Shown: piece by piece, positions 7,865 to 15,392 of the stretch
Layout: each line of letters begins with the position of its first letter
Position numbering within the stretch: position 1 is the first letter of the stretch
NCBI GenBank assembly: GCA_963721435.1
Contig: CAVRJC010000006.1
Location: forward strand, 248,001-312,000
Direction: 5' to 3'
DNA: 64,000 bases
Origin: CAVRJC01 sp963721435
Lineage (GTDB): Bacteria; Actinomycetota; Acidimicrobiia; IMCC26256; DASPTH01
Translations under genes and position numbers: made by a program
Notes under the pieces: generated by a model
The model's input: the letters and a program-made list of their open reading frames with translations, nothing else
What the model was told of the DNA's origin: nothing
Databases searched by the model: none

Positions 7865-8800
7865 ATGCGCTACGACGACGTCCTCGGCCTCATCGGTGAC
7901 ACGCCGATGGTCGGCATCCACGAGCTCTCGCCGAACCCGCGCGTGCGGATCTTCGCCAAGCTCGAGGGCCAGAACCCGGGCGGGTCGTCGAAGGATCGCA
8001 TCGCGCTGAAGATGGTCGAGCTGGCCGAGGCCGACGGGCTGCTCCAGGTCGGCGACACGATCCTCGAGCCGTCGTCGGGGAACACCGGCATCGGGTTGGC
8101 GATGGTGGCGCGCCGGCGCGGCTACCAGCTGCGGGTCGTCATGCCCGAGAACGTCTCCGTCGAGCGCCGGCAGCTCCTCGAGATCTTCGGTGCCGAGATC
8201 GTGCTGTCGCCCGCCGAAGAGGGCAGCAACGGCGCGATCGCGCTGTCGGAGAAGCTCGGTGCCGACGACCCGTCGCTCGTGCGGCTGTTCCAGTACGGCA
8301 ATCCTGCGAACCCGCTCGCGCACTACGAGGGCACCGGCCCGGAGATCTGGCGCGACTGCCCCGAGGTCGATGTGTTCGTCGCGGGTCTCGGCACGAGCGG
8401 CACGCTGATGGGTGTGGGTCGGTTCCTGAAGGAGCAGAAGCCCGGTGTGCAGGTGGTCGCGGTCGAGCCGCCGGCCGGCGAGCTGGTGCAGGGACTCCGC
8501 AACCTCGACGACGGGTTCGTGCCCCCCATCTTCGTTCCCGAAGTGCTCGACCGGAAGTTCATCGTTCGCCCGCGGGAGTCGATCGAGTGGCTCCGCCGGC
8601 TGCTCGACGAGTGCCAGGTGTTCGCCGGCATCTCGTCCGGAGCTGCGGTCGCGGGGGCAGCCAAGGTCGCGGCGGAGATGGACTCCGGCACGATTGTCAC
8701 CCTCCTCCCTGACGGAGGCTGGAAGTACCTCTCGTCCGGCGCGTGGACCGATCCGCTCGACGACGTCGTCGAGCGCGCCACGCGGATCAACTACTGGTGA
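7865..8800 (+). CDS. cysM: CysM, PLP-dependent O-phosphoserine sulfhydrylase
   Basis: The 311-residue fold-type II PLP enzyme has the PLP lysine in NPGGSSKDRIALKM, the substrate loop PSSGNTGIGLAM, the phosphate-binding GLGTSGTLMGVGRF and a late GISSGAA. Next to cysO it should use the CysO thiocarboxylate to make CysO-Cys, which Mec cleaves. The stop overlaps the GTG start of the next gene, showing an operon. Confidence 0.95.
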   Translation: MRYDDVLGLIGDTPMVGIHELSPNPRVRIFAKLEGQNPGGSSKDRIALKMVELAEADGLLQVGDTILEPSSGNTGIGLAMVARRRGYQLRVVMPENVSVERRQLLEIFGAEIVLSPAEEGSNGAIALSEKLGADDPSLVRLFQYGNPANPLAHYEGTGPEIWRDCPEVDVFVAGLGTSGTLMGVGRFLKEQKPGVQVVAVEPPAGELVQGLRNLDDGFVPPIFVPEVLDRKFIVRPRESIEWLRRLLDECQVFAGISSGAAVAGAAKVAAEMDSGTIVTLLPDGGWKYLSSGAWTDPLDDVVERATRINYW

Positions 8801-9801
8801 CGCCGGAGCCCACCCGACCCTCCGAGGCCGAAATCACCCACGCGGCCGCGGTTCTGCGCGACGGTGGGCTGGTGGCGTTCCCGACGGAGACCGTCTACGG
8901 CCTCGGCGCCGACGCGTCGTCACCCGCCGCGGTGCGGCGGCTGTTCCGGGTGAAGGGCCGTCCGCCTGATCATCCCGTGATCGTGCACGTCGCCTCGATC
9001 AACCACGTGCCCGAGTGGGTGAGCGGGATGCCGGGTTACGCGGTCGCGCTCGCGGGGGAGTGCTGGCCCGGCCCGCTCACGCTCGTGCTGCCGCGTTCGC
9101 CACGGGTGCCCGATGAAGTCACCGGCGGGCTCGACACCGTCGGCATCCGGGTACCGGCCGAACGCACCGCACAGGCATTGCTGCGCGCGTTCGGCGGCGG
9201 GGTCGCCGCGCCATCGGCGAATCGCTTCGGACGCGTGAGCCCCACGACCGCCGACGACGTGCGCGCCGATCTCGGCGCCGACGTCGACGTCGTGCTCGAC
9301 GGCGGGCCGTCGCGCGTCGGCGTCGAGTCCACCATCGTCGACTGCTCGGGCGCGGAGCCCGCGATCCTGCGCGTCGGTGGCATCTCGCGCGAGAAGATCG
9401 AGGAGATCGTGGGGCGGCCGGTGCCCGTGCGCGACCAGGGGGAGGTGCGCGCGCCGGGCACGCTCGCGTCGCACTACGCGCCGCACGCCCGCGTGGTCGC
9501 GGTCGACACGATCGACGCGCTCACGACACTCGCACGCGCCGAGCTCGCGTCCGGTGCGCGCGTCGGCATCATCGGCGCGCGGCAATCAGACGTGTTGCCG
9601 CGCGATGCATGCGTGCTCGGCGCGCCGCACGACGTCGACGAGTACGCGCACGAGCTCTACCGCTGGTTGCGCGACGCCGACGCCGCGAACCTCGATGTCG
9701 TGCTCGCGGTGATGCCCGACGACGCCGGGGTCGGCGCCGCGGTCGCGGACCGTCTCCGTCGCGCCGCGGGCTCGCACGAACAGGGCGGTGACGACGCGTG
9801 A
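8797..9801 (+). CDS. ywlC: L-threonylcarbamoyladenylate synthase (Sua5/YwlC type)
   Basis: This enzyme makes threonylcarbamoyl-AMP from Thr, bicarbonate and ATP for the t6A modification of ANN-decoding tRNAs. The 334-residue protein has both Sua5 parts: the YrdC domain (VAFPTETVYGLGADA, KGRPPDHPVIVHV, GVAAPSANRFGRVSPT) and, after the linker APGTLASHYAPHA, a C-terminal Sua5 domain. The GTG start at 8797 overlaps the cysM stop; the end overlaps the murI start. Sua5 is absent between cysM and murI in M. tuberculosis, so this is a lineage variation. Confidence 0.93.
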   Translation: MTPEPTRPSEAEITHAAAVLRDGGLVAFPTETVYGLGADASSPAAVRRLFRVKGRPPDHPVIVHVASINHVPEWVSGMPGYAVALAGECWPGPLTLVLPRSPRVPDEVTGGLDTVGIRVPAERTAQALLRAFGGGVAAPSANRFGRVSPTTADDVRADLGADVDVVLDGGPSRVGVESTIVDCSGAEPAILRVGGISREKIEEIVGRPVPVRDQGEVRAPGTLASHYAPHARVVAVDTIDALTTLARAELASGARVGIIGARQSDVLPRDACVLGAPHDVDEYAHELYRWLRDADAANLDVVLAVMPDDAGVGAAVADRLRRAAGSHEQGGDDA

Positions 9802-10616
9802 GCGTGCACCGGCCGATCGGCGTGTTCGACTCGGGGCTCGGCGGGCTCACCGTGATGCGCGCGTTGATCGATCAGTTGCCCAACGAGGATCTCGTCTACT
9901 TCGGCGACACCGGCCGCTTCCCGTACGGGCCGAAGCCGCACGACGACGTGTTGAAGTACTCGCTCGACATCGCCGACGTCCTGCTCGCGCGCGACGTGAA
10001 GATGATCGTCGTCGCGTGCAACAGCGCGGCGGCCGCGGCGCTCGAAGCGCTCCAGGATCGCCTCACGATCCCCGTCATCGGGGTGATCGAGCCCGGGATG
10101 CGCGCGGCGTTGGACGTCACGTCGGGTGGCCGCATCGGCGTGATCGGCACTGTCGGGACGGTCGCGTCGGGGGCCTACCAGCGGTGCGCGCCGGCGTTCT
10201 CGCCCGCGAGCGGGGTTCCCATCTCGCTCACGTGCGCGGCATGCCCGGGCTTCGTCGAGTTCGTCGAGGCGGGTGACGTCGACTCCGATCAGGTTCACGT
10301 GCTCGCCGAGCGACTGCTCGCGCCGGTGCGCGAGGCGAACGTCGACACCCTCGTGCTCGGGTGCACGCACTACCCGTTGCTGGCGCGCACCATCGGTGAC
10401 GTCATGGGTCAGGACGTCATGCTCGTCTCGAGCGCCGACGCCACCGCGGTGGCGGTCCGTGACCTTCTGGCCGCGGGCGGTGTGCAAGCGGAGCCGGGCG
10501 CGCGTGACTCACGTCACATTTTTCTCACAAGTGGACGCGTCGATACCTTCAGATCTTTAGGGTCAAGGTTCCTCGGTCCCGAGGTCGACACCGTCGAAGC
10601 ATGGAATTGGACATGA
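9798..10616 (+). CDS. murI: Glutamate racemase
   Basis: MurI supplies D-glutamate for peptidoglycan. Both catalytic cysteines are present, in VVACNSAAAAAL and VLGCTHYPLL. The N-terminal IGVFDSGLGGLTVMRAL and YFGDTGRFPYGPK are family hallmarks. The 272-residue length is normal. The GTG start overlaps the preceding gene by four bases, and the next gene begins one base after the stop. Confidence 0.96.
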   Translation: MSVHRPIGVFDSGLGGLTVMRALIDQLPNEDLVYFGDTGRFPYGPKPHDDVLKYSLDIADVLLARDVKMIVVACNSAAAAALEALQDRLTIPVIGVIEPGMRAALDVTSGGRIGVIGTVGTVASGAYQRCAPAFSPASGVPISLTCAACPGFVEFVEAGDVDSDQVHVLAERLLAPVREANVDTLVLGCTHYPLLARTIGDVMGQDVMLVSSADATAVAVRDLLAAGGVQAEPGARDSRHIFLTSGRVDTFRSLGSRFLGPEVDTVEAWNWT

Positions 10617-10617
10617 C

Positions 10618-11346
10618 ATGGAGTTGACCGTCCTCGGGTGCTCGGGGTCGTACGGCGCGCCGGGCGGTGGCGCCTGCAGTGGCTACCTCGTGCGCACGAA
10701 CACCACCTCGGTGTGGATCGACTGCGGCAACGGCACGTTCAGCCATCTCCAGGAGCACCTGAAGGTCGAGGACCTGACCGCAGTCGTGCTCACGCACGGG
10801 CACCCCGACCACTGCGTCGACATCTACGGCCTCCACGTCTTGCTGCGCTACGGCCTCGGTTTCGAGAACCTGCCGGTGTACGCGCCCGAGGGGCTCGAGA
10901 AGTTCCTGCTCGCACTGGTCAGCGACTGGGGCGACGCGTTCGACTGGCGCGCGATCGGGGACGGGGACCGCACGAGCATCGGCGACATCGACCTGCGGTT
11001 CTCGCGCACCGACCACCCGCCGCCCACGTACGCGGTCGAAGCGCGCGCCGATGGCCGCCGCCTGATCTACACCGCCGACACCGGCCCCGAGTGGAGCGTC
11101 GACGCGTTCGAGCCCGGTGCCGATCTCGTGCTGTCGGAGGCCACCTACCTCGACGACAACGTGCCCGCACCGATCCACCTCTCGGCGAAGCAGGCCGGCG
11201 AGGCGGCGCGCGCCGCACGCGCGCAGCGCCTCATCCTCACCCACCTCTGGCCGCGTATCGATCCCGCAGTTGCGGCCGCGGAGGGCGCGGAGGCATACGG
11301 TGGCTCGGTCACGCTGGCGGCACCTCACATGATCACCACGGTCTGA
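10618..11346 (+). CDS. MBL-fold phosphodiesterase (Rv1339-like)
   Basis: A 242-residue metallo-beta-lactamase-fold protein with the metal motif VLTHGHPDHCVDIYG, a second ligand region IYTADTGPEW and a late LTHLWPRIDP. Rv1339, the positional equivalent between murI and rph in M. tuberculosis, is an atypical class II cyclic-AMP phosphodiesterase, so cyclic nucleotide hydrolysis is the best guess. Start ATG is two bases after murI. Confidence 0.88.
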   Translation: MELTVLGCSGSYGAPGGGACSGYLVRTNTTSVWIDCGNGTFSHLQEHLKVEDLTAVVLTHGHPDHCVDIYGLHVLLRYGLGFENLPVYAPEGLEKFLLALVSDWGDAFDWRAIGDGDRTSIGDIDLRFSRTDHPPPTYAVEARADGRRLIYTADTGPEWSVDAFEPGADLVLSEATYLDDNVPAPIHLSAKQAGEAARAARAQRLILTHLWPRIDPAVAAAEGAEAYGGSVTLAAPHMITTV

Positions 11347-11383
11347 GCCGCAGCTCCGCACCTCTCACGCAAAGGTTGCTGTC

Positions 11384-12127
11384 TTGGGAATTCGTCGCGA
11401 CGGGCGCGAGCCCGACGAGCTTCGTCCGATCGCCTTCACCCGCGACTTCACCGAGTTTGCCAAGGGCTCGGTGCTGGTGTCCTTCGGCCGGACGCGCGTG
11501 CTGTGCACCGCGTCGGTCGAGGAGCGCGTCCCGCCGTGGCTCCGCGGCAAGGGCCGCGGCTGGGTGACCGCCGAGTACTCGATGCTCCCCGGGTCCACGC
11601 CCGAGCGCAACGACCGCGAAGCGGCGCGCGGCAAGCTGTCGGGCCGCACGCAGGAGATCCAGCGCCTCATCGGGCGCTCACTGCGCGCGGTCACCGACCT
11701 CGAGGTGATGGGCGAGGCGCAGATCACCGTCGACTGCGACGTGCTGCAGGCCGACGGCGGCACGCGCACCGCGTCGATCTGCGGTGGCTACGTCGCGCTG
11801 CACGACGCGTGCTCGCGCCTCGTCGCGGAGAAGAAGATGGCCGCGCACCCGATCACCGACACGTGTGGCGCGATCTCCGTCGGCGTCGTCGACGCGCTCG
11901 GGCACCTCGACCTCGACTACTCGGAAGACGTGCGCGCCGAGGTCGACATGAACGTCGTCATGACCGGCGAGGGTCGCTTCGTCGAAGTGCAAGGGACCGC
12001 GGAGGGCCAGCCCTTCTCCCGCGGCGAGCTCGACGACCTGCTCGGCCTCGCCGAGCACGGGATCGCGCAGATCTTCGACCTCCAGCGTGCGCTCCTCGCG
12101 GAGCCGCCCGCGCCACGATCGCGGTGA
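11384..12127 (+). CDS. rph: Ribonuclease PH
   Basis: RNase PH is a phosphorolytic 3'-5' exoribonuclease that matures tRNA ends. The 247-residue protein shows RRDGREPDELRPIAFTRDF, GRTRVLCTASVEE, VTAEYSMLPGST and QADGGTRTASICGGYVAL. The start is TTG at 11384, preceded by AAAGG. Its TGA overlaps the GTG of rdgB. Confidence 0.96.
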   Translation: MGIRRDGREPDELRPIAFTRDFTEFAKGSVLVSFGRTRVLCTASVEERVPPWLRGKGRGWVTAEYSMLPGSTPERNDREAARGKLSGRTQEIQRLIGRSLRAVTDLEVMGEAQITVDCDVLQADGGTRTASICGGYVALHDACSRLVAEKKMAAHPITDTCGAISVGVVDALGHLDLDYSEDVRAEVDMNVVMTGEGRFVEVQGTAEGQPFSRGELDDLLGLAEHGIAQIFDLQRALLAEPPAPRSR

Positions 12128-12741
12128 CCGAGCAGTTCATCCTGGCCACGGCCAACCCCGACAAGGTGCGTGAGATCACGGCCGTGCTCGCCGACGCCGG
12201 GGTCGACATCGAGCTGCTGCCGCGCCCGAGCGGCGCCCCCGACGTCGACGAGACCGGCGACGCGCTCGAGGACAACGCCCGGCTCAAGGCCGAGGCGCTG
12301 TGTGTCGCGACCGGGCTGCCGGCCATCGCCGACGACACCGGTCTCGAGGTCGAGGCCCTCGGCGGTGCTCCAGGTGTGCGCTCCGCCCGCTTCGCCGGTG
12401 AGGACGCGACCTACGCCGACAACGTGAACCTCCTCCTCGAGCGGCTGCGCGACGTGCCCGCTCCGCGCCGCGGCGCCCGCTTCGCGACCGTCGCGCTCGC
12501 GCGTTGGCCCGACGGCCGGGAGGTCGCGGCATTCGGCGAGGTCACCGGCGTGATCACGTCGGAGGCGCGTGGTGGGGAAGGATTCGGGTACGACCCGGTG
12601 TTCGTGCCCGACGAGGGCGACGGCCGCACGTTCGCCGAGATGGCGCCGGCGGAGAAGCACGAGCTCTCGCACCGCGGCCGTGCGTTCCGTACGCTGGCCG
12701 ACGGGCTCAAGATCGTGGAGCGAATGGAGTGGATGGAGTGA
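12124..12741 (+). CDS. rdgB: XTP/dITP pyrophosphatase (RdgB/HAM1)
   Basis: This house-cleaning nucleotidase removes ITP, dITP and XTP. Family motifs: FILATANPDKVREI at the N-terminus, PAIADDTGLEVEALGGAPG, SARFAGEDATYADN, and GEGFGYDPVFVP before the C-terminal SHRGRA. The 205-residue length is normal. GTG 12124 overlaps the rph stop by four bases. Confidence 0.96.
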   Translation: MTEQFILATANPDKVREITAVLADAGVDIELLPRPSGAPDVDETGDALEDNARLKAEALCVATGLPAIADDTGLEVEALGGAPGVRSARFAGEDATYADNVNLLLERLRDVPAPRRGARFATVALARWPDGREVAAFGEVTGVITSEARGGEGFGYDPVFVPDEGDGRTFAEMAPAEKHELSHRGRAFRTLADGLKIVERMEWME

Positions 12742-12784
12742 GCGCAGCGAGCGGAAGTATCGGAATGGAAGCGGAGCTGTAGAG

Positions 12785-13342
12785 ATGGCAGTGATCGACA
12801 TCGCGGGGTTCGTGGCCGATCTCAAGGATCACGCGGTCGAGCACGGGTTCCACGTCCACGACGAGCGTCACTTCGTCGAGAGCTACTCGCTGCGCCAGAA
12901 CTGGGAGGTCGACCTCCACCCGGAAGAGGGGTGCGAGGGGCCCGTCGACCTCTACCTCTCGCTCGAGATCGACCCGCGCGTCCTGCTCGGCTTCGAGGAC
13001 GCGGTCCTCGACCGCGGCGAGGTCGAGGACCCGCCCGACGAGTACCACTTCCCGCTCAACTTCACGTGGGCGCTCCCGCCGCTCGCGCACGGGCCCGACC
13101 TCCTGGTGCTGGCCACCGATCTCGCCGGCCGGGGCGGCCCCGACCTGCCGCTCGAGGTGAGCGCGATCGACTCGATTCCCGAGGCGACCGACGCCCCCGA
13201 ACGGTCGTTGCGGATCGTGGCGCGCCAGTCGGTGTCGCTCCTGCACATCCGTGACGGCGACGCCGTCTCGTGCGAGGTGCTCGACCGCTGCCTCGACGTC
13301 AGCCGCTATCTCCTCGAGCAGGCCACCGACTGGCTGGGGTGA
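12785..13342 (+). CDS. Conserved hypothetical protein
   Basis: A soluble acidic protein of 185 residues that I do not recognise. No signal peptide or membrane segment is seen. The middle has alternating beta-like stretches (GPVDLYLSLEIDPRVLLGF, PDEYHFPLNFTWALPPLAHG). It follows rdgB by 43 bases on the same strand and is in good codon frame throughout, so it is likely the next gene of the rph-rdgB operon. Confidence 0.75.
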   Translation: MAVIDIAGFVADLKDHAVEHGFHVHDERHFVESYSLRQNWEVDLHPEEGCEGPVDLYLSLEIDPRVLLGFEDAVLDRGEVEDPPDEYHFPLNFTWALPPLAHGPDLLVLATDLAGRGGPDLPLEVSAIDSIPEATDAPERSLRIVARQSVSLLHIRDGDAVSCEVLDRCLDVSRYLLEQATDWLG

Positions 13343-13370
13343 GCGCCGTCCATCGGCAAGAATCTCCTTC

Positions 13371-13700
13371 ATGCCGATGAGGGTCGATTGCAAGTACTAC
13401 GAGAGCCGCACCTACGGCTCGGGTGAAGTCGTGCGGAAGTGCCGCATCGACCTCGCGCCCGAGGCGCCGTGGCGGTGCCCCGACGACTGTGTCGGCTACG
13501 AGCGCCGTATGTTCGACGCCGGCTGGCAGGTGGGCTCGCTGGAGAAGGGCTACGACGTCCCCGAGGCCGAGCCCGAAGGCGACGACGTCGCCGCGCTCCT
13601 CGACGAGGCCGAGGACATCGTCAACGCCGCGGCGCCCGACATCCTCAGCGAGTTCTCGACGAAGAAGCGCCGCTTCGGCAAGCGCAAGAAGCGCAAGTAG
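13371..13700 (+). CDS. Small Cys-rich conserved hypothetical protein
   Basis: A 109-residue protein. The N-terminal half has four cysteines in C-(x~16)-C-(x~11)-CPDDC spacing (MRVDCKYYES, VRKCRIDL, WRCPDDC), suggesting a metal site. The middle is acidic (PEAEPEGDDVAALLDEAED) and the C-terminus strongly basic (KKRRFGKRKKRK). No known domain is recognised. Its stop codon is part of a hairpin shared with the convergent gene. Confidence 0.75.
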   Translation: MPMRVDCKYYESRTYGSGEVVRKCRIDLAPEAPWRCPDDCVGYERRMFDAGWQVGSLEKGYDVPEAEPEGDDVAALLDEAEDIVNAAAPDILSEFSTKKRRFGKRKKRK

Positions 13701-13725
13701 CCCGCGCGACGAGTGACGCGGGCTA
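13698..13725. terminator. Bidirectional hairpin between convergent genes
   Basis: TAGCCCGCG and CGCGGGCTA form a perfect 9-bp stem around a 10-base loop. The outer three bases of each arm are the stop codons of the two convergent genes, so one hairpin can end transcription from both sides. No U-run follows. Confidence 0.7.
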
Positions 13726-14103
13726 TGCGAGCTGCGCGAGGTTCGCGCTGTCGAAGTACTCGCGCCACGCGCTGATCTTCCCGTCGCGGAACTCGGTCAC
13801 TCCGACCACGGGAAAGCTTCCCTTGCGCTCGCCGTCGAGGCCGACGATGTGATCGACGCGCTCGGTGCACACGACGTCGCCCGCCGCGACCACGTTGCGG
13901 TAGTCGACCTCGATCGCCTTGAACCCCATGGCCTCCATCCCGAGCATGAGCTGTGCAGCCTCGTCCGGGCCCGTCGTCGTGGGGATTCCGGTCTGCTCCC
14001 ACACGCAGTCGTCGGCGAAGTGCTCGCGCGTCGCGGCGGCGGCGGCTTCGAGCCCTTGACTCCATGACGCCAGGACCGCGCGGAGTACGTCTTCGTTGGA
14101 CAT
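13723..14103 (-). CDS. NTF2-like (SnoaL/limonene-epoxide-hydrolase type) protein
   Basis: 126 residues with the cone-shaped NTF2-like pattern: an N-terminal helix MSNEDVLRAVLASW, HFADDCVWEQTGIPTTTGPDEA, then strands ending in GVTEFRDGKISAWREYFDS. Such proteins may be small isomerases, hydrolases or ligand-binding proteins; nothing here names the substrate. The gene just upstream on the same strand is a clear paralogue, so this is a tandem duplication. Confidence 0.8.
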   Translation of the reverse strand: MSNEDVLRAVLASWSQGLEAAAAATREHFADDCVWEQTGIPTTTGPDEAAQLMLGMEAMGFKAIEVDYRNVVAAGDVVCTERVDHIVGLDGERKGSFPVVGVTEFRDGKISAWREYFDSANLAQLA

Positions 14104-14133
14104 CTGTCTCCTCTTTCGGTGGATTGGGTTTCG

Positions 14134-14523
14134 TCAGTGACCGAGCCCGGGAACGCCCGCGCTGTCGTAGTACTCGCGCCATTCCGTGATCTTGCCGTCG
14201 CGGAACTCCGCGACGCCCACCACGGGCAATGCGAGGAAGGTGGAGCCGTCGTCGCGCTTGAAGATGTCGACGCGCTCCACGAGCACCGCGTTCTCGGTGC
14301 TCGCGACGTTGCGGATCTCCAGCTCGAAGGTCGAGAACGCCTTGCCCCACGTCTCCACGATGGCGATCGCCTCGTCGGGCCCCTTGGTGGTCGCGAGTGA
14401 CGGCTGGTGCCACACGCAGTCGTCGGTGAAGAGCTCGCGGATCTTCTCTATGCACGCGTCGGCGCCACCAGTCTCCCACGCGTGCAACAACCCCAGGAAC
14501 AGTTGCTCGTTCGTCTCGCTCAT
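14134..14523 (-). CDS. NTF2-like (SnoaL type) protein, paralogue of the next gene
   Basis: 129 residues from MSETNEQLFLGLLHAW; TDDCVWHQPSLATTKGPDEA and GVAEFRDGKITEWREYYDS align with the downstream paralogue. It is the first gene of a two-gene minus-strand unit and diverges from the SDR gene across a ~120-bp promoter region. Small-molecule isomerase or hydrolase activity is possible but unproven. Confidence 0.8.
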   Translation of the reverse strand: MSETNEQLFLGLLHAWETGGADACIEKIRELFTDDCVWHQPSLATTKGPDEAIAIVETWGKAFSTFELEIRNVASTENAVLVERVDIFKRDDGSTFLALPVVGVAEFRDGKITEWREYYDSAGVPGLGH

Positions 14524-14642
14524 CTGATGCCTCCCCCGATTCCGGCGTAGCGTACCCACAAGTGAGCGAACGGCCGCGAGGCGGCCAGTCGAATCATTTG
14601 GCCCGCCGAGCAGTGAGCGAGCCAAAGAGCAGGGGGACGGCC

Positions 14643-15380
14643 ATGGATCTCAACGACAAGGCAGTGCTGATCACGGGAGCCGCGAGCGGCATCGGCGCCG
14701 CGACCGCGCGGGCGATGGCCGCGCAGGGCGCAAAGGTCGCGATCTGCGACGTCGACACCGACAACGGCAAGCGCCTGGCCGACGAGATCGGCGACAACGC
14801 GCGGTTCGTGGAGCTCGACATCACCGACGGCGACTCCTGGGACGCCGGTGTCGCGGAGATCGTCGGCGCGCTCGGCAAGCTCGACGTCGCGCACCTGAAC
14901 GCGGGTGTCGTGATGCGGCCGTACGGCACGCCGACGATGGAGCCCTTCTTCGACCACCTCACGTACGCCAACATCAACCGCATCGTCGGGATCAACGTGC
15001 TCGGTGTCGTGCTCGGCACCGCCGCGGTGATCCCACACCTCGAGGCGAGCAAGGGCTACCTGTTGATGACCACGTCGCCCGCGGGCATGGGCGCGTGGCC
15101 GGTCGACCCGCTCTACTCGACCACCAAGGCGGCGGTGAACACCTGGGTGCGCGGCATGGGCATGCTGCTCGCCGAGAAGGGCATCCGCGTGAACGCGCTG
15201 TCGCCGGGGAGCGTCGTGCACACCCGCATGACGACGGACGACTGGCAGGAGGCGGTGCCGCCCGGCTCGCCGATCGTCGAGCCCACGCTCATGGCCGAGG
15301 CCGTGTTGCAGATCCTCGACCAGGAGGGCGACGGCGGCATCTTCCTCGCGCTGCCCGACGGAAGCCTCACCCGGATGTAG
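14643..15380 (+). CDS. Short-chain dehydrogenase/reductase
   Basis: A 245-residue classical SDR. The cofactor loop is LITGAASGIGAATARAMA, the acidic residue after strand 2 (CDVDTD) suggests NAD(H) preference, and the active site is YSTTKAA (YxxxK) with a preceding TTSPAG serine region. RVNALSPGSVVHTRM is the usual post-catalytic segment. AGGGGGACGG lies upstream of the ATG at 14643. Substrate unknown. Confidence 0.9.
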   Translation: MDLNDKAVLITGAASGIGAATARAMAAQGAKVAICDVDTDNGKRLADEIGDNARFVELDITDGDSWDAGVAEIVGALGKLDVAHLNAGVVMRPYGTPTMEPFFDHLTYANINRIVGINVLGVVLGTAAVIPHLEASKGYLLMTTSPAGMGAWPVDPLYSTTKAAVNTWVRGMGMLLAEKGIRVNALSPGSVVHTRMTTDDWQEAVPPGSPIVEPTLMAEAVLQILDQEGDGGIFLALPDGSLTRM

Positions 15381-15392
15381 TAGGGGGTCGGT

